A stretch of DNA of 30,044 nt from an uncultured Muribaculaceae bacterium (lineage in GTDB: Bacteria > Bacteroidota > Bacteroidia > Bacteroidales > Muribaculaceae): NCBI GenBank assembly GCA_910585275.1, contig CAJUCW010000031.1, positions 1-30,044 of the forward strand, in the 5' to 3' direction. Positions 15,594 to 23,589 of the stretch are shown piece by piece; position 1 is the first letter of the stretch; each line of letters begins with the position of its first letter. The notes under the pieces were generated by a model. The model was not told the origin of the DNA. It was given only the letters and a program-made list of their open reading frames with translations, and did not search any database. The translations under genes and the position numbers were made by a program.

Positions 15594-15625
15594 CAAAAAT
15601 ACCAAATTAGGATGAAAGGTGCAAA
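15594..15625 (-). promoter_or_regulatory. Promoter of the holB operon
   Basis: On the minus strand: TTTG (15622-15625), exactly 20 bases, then TATTTTTG (15594-15601). This is a full match to the Bacteroidetes consensus. Transcription should start near 15588, about 16 bases before the ATG at 15572. Confidence 0.8.
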
Positions 15626-15706
15626 TTTAAAGCAGGTGTTCTTTCGTCTAAAATATGCCATATTTCTCTTTTGGCGGATTTATACCGGAATTTGGCGTTT
15701 TTTTAT

Positions 15707-15714
15707 TAATTTTG
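15707..15714 (+). promoter_or_regulatory. -7 element very close to the AddB start
   Basis: TAATTTTG matches TAnnTTTG, but it ends only 4 bases before the ATG at 15719, and no TTTG lies 20 bases upstream. If it is used, the message would be nearly leaderless. Confidence 0.4.
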
Positions 15715-15718
15715 GACT

Positions 15719-18700
15719 ATGATACCGTTCTTGAAATCAGTTGCGTCGGCATATATGTCGCGCTATCCGGACCTCTCCGAGTTCTGTTTCCTTTTCCCCA
15801 ACAAGCGAAGCGGCACGTTTTTTCTGAAGTATCTGCAGGAGGAATGCGACCGTAGGGTCATGCTTGCTCCCGAAGTGAAGTCGATCACCGAGTTTGTGGC
15901 AGATATTTCCGGGAGGGTGGTGGCATCGCGCCTTGACCTTATCTTCCTTCTATATGAGACTTATAGCGGTCTTCTCGGCATTTCAGAACCGGACGACCCG
16001 GACGGCGTGGAATTCGATTCGTTCAGGGGATGGGGTGAAACCGTACTTGCCGATTTTAATGAGGTTGACCAATATCTTGTTGACCCGGATGAGATTTTTA
16101 AGAATGTGAAAGATTTTAGGGAAATTGCCACCAATTTTCTCACCGACGAGCAGAAACGGGTGATGGAAGAGTATTTCGGACGAACCGATGTTGGTGACCC
16201 GAACGTCTTTTGGAAGAACTTCGAAGGGGAGGAGGCCGACCTTTCTGATGTGAAGAAAAAGTTTCTTCATTTATGGAGAATTATGGCCCCCTTATATTCC
16301 GGGCTCAACCGTCGTTTGGAAGAGAAGGGGCTATCTACATCGGGAGGCAACTATAGGCTTGCCCTCGAACGTCTTCGTGAAAACGGGAGAGGCGTGCTCC
16401 CCTATAAAAAAGTGGTGGCAGTCGGTTTTAACGCCCTCAGCACGGTGGAAAATGCCATTTTCAGCGAACTGAGGGATGCCATGCCTTATGAGGGAATGGA
16501 TTCTTATGCCGATTTCTTCTGGGATGCCACCGGGCCGGTGTTAAGCCGTAACGTCAATTCCGCATCACGATTCGTGAATGCCAACATAAAGTCGTTTCCA
16601 TGCCCCTCATGGGCGCTTCCCGCGCTTAAAAGAAGTGATGCCGACACTATGCCACGAAGATTGAGGGTGGCGGCATCCCCGTCGAATTCGGCACAGGTGA
16701 AGATTGCGGGCACTCTGCTCGGAGAACTCGGGAAACGATTGGATTCCGGGGAGTTCCGCAATGCCAAAGTGGCGGTGGTGCTTCCGGATGAAAACCTTTT
16801 GCTCCCGATGCTCTATTCGCTCCCGGACGGCATGGGCGACGTGAACCTCACTATGGGTTATTCCATCAGGCTCACTTCGGTGGTGCCTTTTGTGACGCTT
16901 CTGCGCCGGTTGTTTCATAATATGCGTACTAAATCGGGGGAACAGGCGTTCTATCACCGCGACCTGAGGCTCTTTCTGGCCCATCCTTTTTCTCATGCCT
17001 GCTTTTCCACCGGTGTGATCAATGCCGTCAACGGCTTTATCGACCGCCATCATAAGGCGGTGGTGACTCGCACCGAACTTGCCGGTTTTTCGCAGGAAGC
17101 CGCTGAAATGCTTGCCGGGCCGCCACATGATTGCGCCCCTTCGGAGGTGGTGGCATATCTTGACGGTGTCTTGTCGAAAGTGGCGGAGGCATTGCCCGGC
17201 AAGGAAGACGCCATGATAAAATCGAGACTGGAGGTTTCGCATATTGAGGTTTACAGGGATGCTCTCAGAAGGATAGGGGAGTTGCTTGAAGAATATCCCG
17301 TTGCGATGAAGGCGGCTACGGTGTTCCGGTTGGTTGACCGCCTTATTGCCGGTGAAACCGTTGGCTTTGAAGGCGAACCCCTCACGGGGCTTCAGGTGAT
17401 GGGGATGCTGGAAACGCGTTCCATCGATTTCGATTATATTTTCATACTTTCGGCCAACGAACGGGTGCTCCCGATGAGGGCGCGAAGTCGCAGTTTTATT
17501 CCCGACACGCTGCGAAGGGCTTTCGGTATGCCCCCGTCCAACTATGCAGAAGGTATATTTGCTTATTATTTCTATCGCATGATAAGCAGGGCCAAAGAGG
17601 TGACGATGGTTTATGACGCACGTTCCGGGGGCGGCATGAGGAGCGGCGACGTGTCGCGCTATATTCTCCAGCTCCGCCATCTTTTCGCAAAAGACATTCT
17701 TGTGGAGGAAGACTGGAAGTTTATACTTTCCGGAAAGGAACCCCACGATCCGTCGGTGGCAAAGACTGCTGACATAAAAAAGCGGCTGGAGGAGTTTACG
17801 AAAGAGAAAGATGGCTTGAATTTCTCCGCATCTTCCCTAAACGCATACAGGGAATGCCAGGTGAGGTTCTTTTTTCAGACAGTGATGGGCATAAACACCG
17901 ATCCGGAGCCGACGGAATTTATTGACTCCATCGCCGCCGGAAACATTCTTCACGACCTTATGCTTGAACTCTATCTTCCCGAGGAAAAACGTAAGAAATA
18001 TCTTGATGTGCCCGTGATGATGCAGCCATCCACCCTCGATGCCCTTATCAAAGACAGGGAGGGGCTTTGGCGTATTTTGACAAGGGTTGTCAACAGATTG
18101 CATTTCCATCTTCCGGAAAATGAACTCGACACACCGTTGTCGGGTGGGTCAGCTATTGTGGCGAGGCAGATAGCGCGCCAGGCTATTATGGTCATGAAGC
18201 ATGACAGAGGGCTGGCGCCATTCAAAATATACGGGTGTGAAATTTCCGAACGTCTCCGGATAAGTCTTCCCTCAGGCCGGATTGTCAATTTCAAGTTTGC
18301 TATCGACCGCCTTGACGAGATAGAAAAAAACGGCATGAAAATGTTGAGAATTGTAGATTATAAGACTGGCAGGATCAAACTTGAGGCGGAAAGTTTCGGC
18401 GAAGTGCTTGAAGGGGGATACGGGAGCGAACAGATTTTCCAGCTTTTTACTTATGCGTGGCTGCTTGGAAAACGCCCCGGAAACACATCGGCGAAAGATG
18501 TAAGGCTTGAAATCTATGATGTGCCGAAAATTCATAACGGTGAGGAACGTCTTCCGGTGATAGGCGGAGAAACAGTAGAAGGGTTCGGTGTTTATGGCGC
18601 CGAGTTTTCCGATGGGATGGAAGTGTTGCTCGACGGAATCTTTGAGAATCCGTCGTTCGATGCGCCGGACGACGTGGAAACATGTGCGCTTTGCCGTCTG

Positions 18701-18721
18701 AGGTCTTTGTGCAGAAGATAG
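15719..18721 (+). CDS. PD-(D/E)XK nuclease, AddB-like subunit of a recombination nuclease
   Basis: A 1000-residue protein resembling the AddB subunit of AddAB, which processes double-strand breaks for RecA-dependent repair. The N-terminal helicase-like half lacks a canonical P-loop (FLFPNKRSGTFFLKYL in its place) but keeps ETRSIDFDYIFILSANERVLPM, the region used for Chi recognition in relatives. The C-terminal nuclease has SSLNAYRECQVRFFF (Cys713), DYK at 880-882 in VDYKTGRIK, and a final CALCRLRSLC (Cys989, 992, 998). These four cysteines match the AddB iron-sulfur staple. The helicase partner AddA, which I would expect next to it, is not in the window; an NADH dehydrogenase follows instead. 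Confidence 0.88.
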   Translation: MIPFLKSVASAYMSRYPDLSEFCFLFPNKRSGTFFLKYLQEECDRRVMLAPEVKSITEFVADISGRVVASRLDLIFLLYETYSGLLGISEPDDPDGVEFDSFRGWGETVLADFNEVDQYLVDPDEIFKNVKDFREIATNFLTDEQKRVMEEYFGRTDVGDPNVFWKNFEGEEADLSDVKKKFLHLWRIMAPLYSGLNRRLEEKGLSTSGGNYRLALERLRENGRGVLPYKKVVAVGFNALSTVENAIFSELRDAMPYEGMDSYADFFWDATGPVLSRNVNSASRFVNANIKSFPCPSWALPALKRSDADTMPRRLRVAASPSNSAQVKIAGTLLGELGKRLDSGEFRNAKVAVVLPDENLLLPMLYSLPDGMGDVNLTMGYSIRLTSVVPFVTLLRRLFHNMRTKSGEQAFYHRDLRLFLAHPFSHACFSTGVINAVNGFIDRHHKAVVTRTELAGFSQEAAEMLAGPPHDCAPSEVVAYLDGVLSKVAEALPGKEDAMIKSRLEVSHIEVYRDALRRIGELLEEYPVAMKAATVFRLVDRLIAGETVGFEGEPLTGLQVMGMLETRSIDFDYIFILSANERVLPMRARSRSFIPDTLRRAFGMPPSNYAEGIFAYYFYRMISRAKEVTMVYDARSGGGMRSGDVSRYILQLRHLFAKDILVEEDWKFILSGKEPHDPSVAKTADIKKRLEEFTKEKDGLNFSASSLNAYRECQVRFFFQTVMGINTDPEPTEFIDSIAAGNILHDLMLELYLPEEKRKKYLDVPVMMQPSTLDALIKDREGLWRILTRVVNRLHFHLPENELDTPLSGGSAIVARQIARQAIMVMKHDRGLAPFKIYGCEISERLRISLPSGRIVNFKFAIDRLDEIEKNGMKMLRIVDYKTGRIKLEAESFGEVLEGGYGSEQIFQLFTYAWLLGKRPGNTSAKDVRLEIYDVPKIHNGEERLPVIGGETVEGFGVYGAEFSDGMEVLLDGIFENPSFDAPDDVETCALCRLRSLCRR

Positions 18722-18845
18722 GTGAATAATGACGCTTCCGTTCTGAACTATGCCATAAGGGAATCGTTTTCTATATATACCAAGGTGTGTGGCGCGTGGA
18801 TGAAAAGACATCTGTCGTCGTTCAGCAACTTTTACTTGATTATAT

Positions 18846-20108
18846 ATGGAAAATATTATAGTGATAGGGGGCGGTTTCGCCGGTCTTAATTTTGTGAAGC
18901 ATCTCGATAAAGATAAATACCGTGTGATGCTTATAGACAGAAACAATTTTCATTGTTTCCCGCCATTGTTTTATCAGATAGCATCTTCCGGACTTGCTTC
19001 CGCCAATATATGCTTTCCCTTGAGGCGAGAGATTGCGAGATATAAGAACGTGACGTATCACATGGGCCACGTGAAAAATATCGATGTCGTTGGCAAGACC
19101 GTCACTACGAGCTATGAGACGTTGGCCTACGACAAGCTTGTGATTGCGGCCGGCTCGACCAACAATTATTTCGGCATGGACTATCTTTCGAGCACCACTT
19201 TCGGCATTAAGACGGTGGCGGAAGCGTGCCATACGCGCGACGAAATCCTCGATCGGCTTGAACGCGGGGCGATGTGCCGCGACCCGGAACGTAGGAAGGA
19301 ACTGCTGAGTTTCCTTGTGGTAGGGGGCGGCCCGGCGGGGGTGGAAATCGCCGGCGCACTTGGCGAGATGAAAAAATATGTTATTCCAAAGGAATATCCC
19401 GAACTTTCGCCCGACGACCTCCGCATCACTCTTGTGGAAGGGACCGGAAAACTTCTTGGAGCAATGCGCGGACAGTCTTCCGAAAAAGCGTTGAAATATC
19501 TCAAAGAGCTGATGGTTGACGTCAGACTTAATACCACACTTAAAGAATATAAGGACAAGCATGCTTTGTTTGATGACGGCACTAAAGAATATTGGGAGAC
19601 TTTGATATGGACCGCAGGAGTGAAAGGGGAGCCGATGCCCGGACTCCCTGACGATTGTATGGTGAAGGGTGGCAGGATTTCCGTTGACACCTTCAACAGG
19701 GTAAAAGGCCTCCGGGATGTAATGGCGATAGGAGATATCGCTTGCATGATAAGTGACGATTATCCACGAGGACATCCACAGATGGCGCAACCTGCGATAC
19801 AGCAGGGCAAGAATCTTGCTGCAAACCTTAACGAAGGGGCGTTCAGGCATGAGTTCAAATACCACGACAAGGGTTCCATGGCAACTGTCGGGAAAAACAA
19901 GGCGGTGGCCGACCTTCCGCATCAGTCATTTTCCGGCTTTTTTGCCTGGCTGGCCTGGATGCTGATTCATCTGCTTTCATTGCTCGGCATGAGAAACAAG
20001 ACAACTGTACTTATCAACTGGATATGGAACTATTTTACGTATTCTTCGTCGTTGCGCCTGTTGTTACGCCCTACGAAATATCCTCTCAGGCGCCATTGGG
20101 GCGATTGA
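18846..20108 (+). CDS. Type II NADH dehydrogenase (NDH-2 like flavoprotein)
   Basis: A 420-residue FAD enzyme that would pass electrons from NADH to quinone without pumping protons, at the inner face of the membrane. Two Rossmann motifs are visible: FAD-binding IVIGGGFAGLNF (5-16) and NADH-binding VVGGGPAGVE (158-167). FPPLFYQIASSGL is typical of NDH-2, and AIGDIACM is the late FAD-binding GD motif. The C-terminus has a hydrophobic, amphipathic stretch (FFAWLAWMLIHLLSLLG, about 365-382) followed by aromatic and basic residues, suiting membrane attachment. Normal length. No strong promoter was seen in the 124-base gap before it. Confidence 0.9.
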   Translation: MENIIVIGGGFAGLNFVKHLDKDKYRVMLIDRNNFHCFPPLFYQIASSGLASANICFPLRREIARYKNVTYHMGHVKNIDVVGKTVTTSYETLAYDKLVIAAGSTNNYFGMDYLSSTTFGIKTVAEACHTRDEILDRLERGAMCRDPERRKELLSFLVVGGGPAGVEIAGALGEMKKYVIPKEYPELSPDDLRITLVEGTGKLLGAMRGQSSEKALKYLKELMVDVRLNTTLKEYKDKHALFDDGTKEYWETLIWTAGVKGEPMPGLPDDCMVKGGRISVDTFNRVKGLRDVMAIGDIACMISDDYPRGHPQMAQPAIQQGKNLAANLNEGAFRHEFKYHDKGSMATVGKNKAVADLPHQSFSGFFAWLAWMLIHLLSLLGMRNKTTVLINWIWNYFTYSSSLRLLLRPTKYPLRRHWGD

Positions 20109-20158
20109 ATTGCAGTCTGTTCTCAGCGTAGAGGCAAGTGTAGAGGCAAGCGCGGATA

Positions 20159-20190
20159 TTTTAAAGAAAGGAAAAAATTTGTTAAATTTG
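20159..20190 (+). promoter_or_regulatory. Promoter of the META-domain lipoprotein
   Basis: TTTT (20159-20162, 3 of 4 to TTTG), a 20-base spacer, then TAAATTTG (20183-20190). It would give a leader of about 60 bases. Just upstream a 12-bp unit, GTAGAGGCAAG(T/C), occurs twice in tandem (about 20128-20151). Confidence 0.55.
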
Positions 20191-20255
20191 CAGATTGATA
20201 ACGGTTGGGGTTAAACCGATACCCGCCGCGGCAATCTCAATAAAAAAATTACAAA

Positions 20256-21140
20256 ATGAAAACAATAACCAAGTTTTTAGCACCTGCTATGTTGGTGGCG
20301 ATGCTCCCGATGGGTGCGTGCAAGAGCCTTTCCCCGAAGGGGACAGAAGGTAAAGATGTGGCAAAAGAAGCGGTCCTTCCAACGGACCGCGAAAAGATTG
20401 TGCAGCCGGTATCTGCCGTATATACTTCGGAAGAGCTTTCGAAGGGAGTGGTGAAAGGAGACTGGGCGATAGAAACCGTCAACGGCAAGCCTGCCGTAGG
20501 TGAAACTGCCCCCTTCCTTAAGTTTGTGCCTGACCAGAAGAGGGTGTATGGCAACGACGGATGCAACATAATCAACGGCGGCTATCAATATAATCCCGCC
20601 GATTCCACGTTGGTTTTCTCGGATATGGCGACTACGATGAGGGCTTGCGGCATGCCCGACATCACCGACATGGAAGTGCATGCCGCCCTTGGAGCCGCAC
20701 GTTATTACACTTGGAGACTTAACGGCGATGACTATTATCTGACGCTCTATGATGCCGACCATAATCCTGTGATGGAACTTATGCACCAGAATTTTCAATT
20801 CCTTAACGGCACATGGCTCGTGAAGGAGATAGACGGAACGGCTGTAGATGTGCCCGATATGAAGATGGTGATAGACGTGGATGAAGGAAAGGTGCATGGC
20901 AACACAGGTTGCAATATCCTCAATGGCTCTCTTGAGACGGATATGGACGCCGCCAATTCCATTTCTTTCCAGAAGATAGGTTTGACGAGGATGGCTTGCC
21001 CCGATCCGAATTACGAGACACAACTTGTGGTTGCACTTGAAGAAGCATCGAGGGCGAAACCTCTCAAGGAGGGAAGGGTGGCGCTTCTCAACAACCAGGG
21101 AGAAACCGTGCTTCTTCTCGAACGGACATCGGATAAGTGA
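20256..21140 (+). CDS. Lipoprotein with two META (HslJ-like) domains
   Basis: A 294-residue lipoprotein: signal peptide MKTITKFLAPAMLVAMLPMG and Cys22. Two META domains follow. The first (about 65-180) has WAIETVNGKPAV, then GNDGCNIINGGY and the late TTMRACG. The second (about 185-290) has GTWLVKEIDGTAV, GNTGCNILNGSL and LTRMACPDPNYE. The GxxGCNxxxG and MAC patterns are META hallmarks. E. coli HslJ, the single-domain relative, is linked to heat shock and novobiocin resistance; the biochemical role is not known. It has its own promoter, and the S4-domain gene follows after 15 bases. Confidence 0.88.
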   Translation: MKTITKFLAPAMLVAMLPMGACKSLSPKGTEGKDVAKEAVLPTDREKIVQPVSAVYTSEELSKGVVKGDWAIETVNGKPAVGETAPFLKFVPDQKRVYGNDGCNIINGGYQYNPADSTLVFSDMATTMRACGMPDITDMEVHAALGAARYYTWRLNGDDYYLTLYDADHNPVMELMHQNFQFLNGTWLVKEIDGTAVDVPDMKMVIDVDEGKVHGNTGCNILNGSLETDMDAANSISFQKIGLTRMACPDPNYETQLVVALEEASRAKPLKEGRVALLNNQGETVLLLERTSDK

Positions 21141-21155
21141 TAATAAAAAGTAGAT

Positions 21156-21590
21156 ATGCCTAAAGCAGAAGAAAGAATAGACAAGTGGCTATGGTGTATG
21201 AGGGTTTTCAAGACCCGCACCATAGCCACCGATGCGTGTAAAAAGGGGAGGGTTACAATCGGGGGCGTGGCGATTAAGCCGTCGCGGATGATAAAACCGG
21301 GCGACATTATCGACGTAAAAAAGCCACCGATAACTTATACTTTCCGTGTTGTGCAGATTGCCCCCAACAGGCTCGGGGCAAAGCTTGTGCCGGAATATCT
21401 TGAAAACCTTACCCCGCAGTCGCAATACGACCTGCTCGAGATGACCAAAATCTCCGGATTCGTTGACCGGCAGAAGGGGCTCGGAAGGCCTACCAAACGC
21501 GATAGTCGCGAGCTGTCGCGTTTCAAGGAGGAGAGTTATGCCGATGCATTTTTCCTCGACTGGGAAGACGATGATGAAGACGATGATTAA
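21156..21590 (+). CDS. S4-domain RNA-binding protein, HslR/Hsp15 type
   Basis: A 144-residue protein with an N-terminal S4 domain: RIDKWLWCMRVFKTRTIATD, ACKKGRVTIGGVAIKPSRMI, KPGDIIDVKK. Its E. coli relative Hsp15 binds 50S subunits that carry a stalled peptidyl-tRNA and helps recycle them. The C-terminus ends in a very acidic run (WEDDDEDDD). The gene overlaps the start of pth by 8 bases, a suggestive pairing since peptidyl-tRNA hydrolase handles the product of such rescue. Confidence 0.9.
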   Translation: MPKAEERIDKWLWCMRVFKTRTIATDACKKGRVTIGGVAIKPSRMIKPGDIIDVKKPPITYTFRVVQIAPNRLGAKLVPEYLENLTPQSQYDLLEMTKISGFVDRQKGLGRPTKRDSRELSRFKEESYADAFFLDWEDDDEDDD

Positions 21591-22224
21591 ATGGTTGATA
21601 AACCGTTTTTCCGGTGCCGTAGAGGCGTCGGAAGATAAGAAAAAAGAACTTGCTGAAGACGTGAAAAGATATCTTATAGTGTGTCTGGGCAACATTGGCC
21701 CGGAATATGAAGGTACAAGACATAACGCGGGGTTCATGGTCGGAGATTCCATAGCCGAGGCTGCCGGAGTTCCGTTTTCTTCATGCCGTTATGGCGACAT
21801 GGCGGTGGTGAAGGTGAAGAATTGCGAACTTATGCTCCTGAAACCTTCCACTTTTATGAACCTGAGCGGAGTGGCGGTCAGGTTTTGGATGAATAAGGAG
21901 AAGCTTCCCCTCGAGAACCTTCTCGTGATAGTTGACGACATATCGTTGCCTTTCGGCCATCTGAGGATAAGGGAGCGAGGTTCCGACGCGGGCCACAACG
22001 GATTGAAGAATATCGCCGAGCAATTAGGCACCCAGAATTATGCGAGGCTGAAATTCGGCGTGGGCAACGATTTTCCGCGAGGAGGGCAGATAGATTTCGT
22101 GCTTGGCAAATTTCCCCCGGAAGAACAGAAAGAGCTTCCGGAAAAGCTTAAGAAGGCGGGAGAAGCAGTCAAGGCGTTCTGCCTTTCAGGGGCTGCGTTT
22201 GCAATGAACCATTATAACAAGTGA
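21583..22224 (+). CDS. pth: Peptidyl-tRNA hydrolase
   Basis: A 213-residue enzyme that releases tRNA from prematurely dropped peptidyl-tRNA. Catalytic positions are all visible with E. coli spacing: Asn37 in GNIGPEYEGTRHN, His47, Asn93 in FMNLSG, Asp118 in VDDISLP, and the GHNG loop. The fold normally begins at KRYLIVCLGN (residue 28), so there is a 27-residue N-terminal extension with no Met in between. I chose the ATG at 21583; one at 21571 is also possible. The start overlaps the end of the S4 gene by 8 bases, so translation is probably coupled. Confidence 0.94.
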   Translation: MIKWLINRFSGAVEASEDKKKELAEDVKRYLIVCLGNIGPEYEGTRHNAGFMVGDSIAEAAGVPFSSCRYGDMAVVKVKNCELMLLKPSTFMNLSGVAVRFWMNKEKLPLENLLVIVDDISLPFGHLRIRERGSDAGHNGLKNIAEQLGTQNYARLKFGVGNDFPRGGQIDFVLGKFPPEEQKELPEKLKKAGEAVKAFCLSGAAFAMNHYNK

Positions 22225-22242
22225 TTCGCTGAGTGTAAAATA

Positions 22243-22274
22243 TTTGCGGAGGTGGATTTTTTTTTGTAACTTTG
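22243..22274 (+). promoter_or_regulatory. Promoter of rplY
   Basis: TTTG (22243-22246), exactly 20 bases, TAACTTTG (22267-22274): a perfect Bacteroidetes promoter. Transcription should start near 22280, so the leader is about 120 bases long. Confidence 0.85.
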
Positions 22275-22313
22275 CAACGCTTTTGAGCAAAAACGTGTGA
22301 TGGGAAATCTGTT

Positions 22314-22368
22314 GCCGAAATTGTCGGAGATGATTTCGGCGGCTCCCCGAAGGCGGTTGCGCCGGAGC
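22314..22368 (+). promoter_or_regulatory. Two-hairpin 5' leader of rplY
   Basis: Hairpin 1 is GCCGAAAT / ATTTCGGC (22314-22321, 22333-22340; 8 bp, 11-base loop). Hairpin 2 is GCTCC/GGAGC (22342-22346, 22364-22368) with an inner GGCG/CGCC (22352-22355, 22360-22363). They are adjacent, lie in a long leader before a ribosomal protein gene, and could form an autoregulatory site. No known class was recognised. Confidence 0.45.
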
Positions 22369-22401
22369 ATAACTTATTTTGAGTAACACAATTAAACAAC
22401 A

Positions 22402-23052
22402 ATGAAGAAATTCGAACTCAATGCCGAGCCCCGTGTAGAGCTTGGCAAGAAGTCTGTAAAGGCTTTGCGTGCAGAGGGCAAGATTCCTGCAGTCCTCAAT
22501 GGTGGCAAACATGTTGACCTTCCCTACGATGGTCCGTTGAAGGCCGGAGAGAAGGTGGTTGACGTAGATGGCAAGCGTGGTCTGATCACCACTGACATCG
22601 TTGTTAAGAACGAGGATGTACGCAAGCTCATCTATTCACCCGATATCTTTGAGATTGATCTCAGCCTTAATGGCGAGGTTCGCAAGGCAGTTCTTAAGGA
22701 AATACAGTTCCAGCCTGTAAAAGACACCATCCTTCATCTTGACTTCCTCGAGGTTGGTCCCGAGAAGCCCATCGTTATGGAAGTGCCCGTTCAGATCGAG
22801 GGTCACGCCGAGGGTGTTAAGGCCGGTGGTAAGCTCACTCTTTCTATGCGTAAGCTTAAAGTTAAGGCCATGTATGACCAGATTCCCGAGCGTCTCGTAG
22901 TCAACGTTGACACACTCGGACTCGGCAAGAGCCTTGCCGTAGGCGACCTCCACTTCGAGGGCCTCGAGCTCATGAACGCCAAGAACGCAGTTGTTTGCGC
23001 CGTACAGCTCACACGTGCCGCACGTGGTGCCGCAGCCAAGGCCGACAACTAA
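22402..23052 (+). CDS. rplY: 50S ribosomal protein L25 (Ctc family, with TL5 C-terminal domain)
   Basis: A 216-residue protein that binds 5S rRNA in the large subunit. The N-terminal L25 domain begins FELNAEPRVELGKKSVKALRAEGKIPAVLNGG, where the RxxGKIPAVxYG-type RNA-contact motif is visible. The C-terminal beta domain (KPIVMEVPVQIEGHAEGVKAGGKL) is that of the longer Ctc/TL5 form. It ends in an Ala-rich tail (RAARGAAAKADN). It has its own perfect promoter after pth, a structured leader, and a strong terminator after the stop. Codon use is biased as expected for a highly expressed gene. Confidence 0.96.
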   Translation: MKKFELNAEPRVELGKKSVKALRAEGKIPAVLNGGKHVDLPYDGPLKAGEKVVDVDGKRGLITTDIVVKNEDVRKLIYSPDIFEIDLSLNGEVRKAVLKEIQFQPVKDTILHLDFLEVGPEKPIVMEVPVQIEGHAEGVKAGGKLTLSMRKLKVKAMYDQIPERLVVNVDTLGLGKSLAVGDLHFEGLELMNAKNAVVCAVQLTRAARGAAAKADN

Positions 23053-23074
23053 TCAGACTCCAATCGCAAGAGAT

Positions 23075-23109
23075 AAGCCATCCGTCATTATCGACGGATG
23101 GCTTTTTTT
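23075..23109 (+). terminator. Intrinsic terminator of rplY
   Basis: A perfect 12-bp stem AAGCCATCCGTC / GACGGATGGCTT (23075-23086, 23093-23104) with a 6-base loop, continuing into a T run. Confidence 0.92.
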
Positions 23110-23115
23110 GGGTGG

Positions 23116-23177
23116 TTTTGGACCGATGTTGATATGTAAAGTGTTGATATTTAGCAGTTGAATATTGTGGTCCAAAA
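23116..23177. repeat. Inverted repeat TTTTGGACC / GGTCCAAAA
   Basis: Nine-base perfect arms at 23116-23124 and 23169-23177. Between them TGTTGATAT occurs twice in direct order, and a third GGTCC follows at about 23193. It marks the start of the AT-rich island just after the rplY terminator. It may be a protein-binding site or the edge of an inserted element. No function can be assigned. Confidence 0.35.
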
Positions 23178-23283
23178 ATAATATATAAGGTGGTCCAGTT
23201 TTTTAAATCAATGCTTAACCTTTAATTAATGCATAATGCATAATCTTATTTTCAATTAAACTTGAAGTGTAGGAAGACGATAT

Positions 23284-23453
23284 GACCGCACCCGAAGGAG
23301 CGGTAACTTAACGAGGACTGTGGGAGATTTCGCGTCATTGCGCTTACACTATTAAAATTTGGTATTTGAAAGGCTCGGAAGGAGGTTTTATCGCTGAATT
23401 TGGTTGACTGTCCCGTTGTCCCACTGTCCCGGGGGTGGTAGAGTGGGACAACC
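23284..23453 (+). repeat. Dispersed repeat, copy A
   Basis: About 170 bp closely matching copy B at 27494-27666 in the same orientation. Identical blocks include GACCGCACCCGAAGGAGCGG plus TAA, a 30-bp block around TTTGGTATTTGAAAGGCTCG, and GTTGACTGTCCCGTTGTCCC plus ACTGTC. Two hairpins occur: one formed by ACCGC..GCGGT, and an 11-bp one, GTTGTCCCACT / AGTGGGACAAC. It has no coding frame conserved between copies. It lies downstream of the helicase gene. Confidence 0.8.
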
Positions 23454-23589
23454 AAAACCAGGGGAAGACATGGGTGATAGAATGGGAAATGTATTTATAT
23501 AGGAAGAATGGTTAGGAAGTGACAATTGCAAAAATTATAGGAAAGATAGTAATTAAATTGTTCGACAAACGAAATAGTGTCAATATTTT

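Noticed and set aside
16607..17746. Long open frame (379 codons) on the minus strand
   Set aside because: It lies wholly antisense to the AddB-like gene, has no recognisable domain, and its composition (His/Arg-rich) is that of a shadow frame.
18840..19922. Long open frame (360 codons) on the minus strand
   Set aside because: Antisense to the NADH dehydrogenase gene, whose two Rossmann motifs are clear; no domain in the antisense frame.
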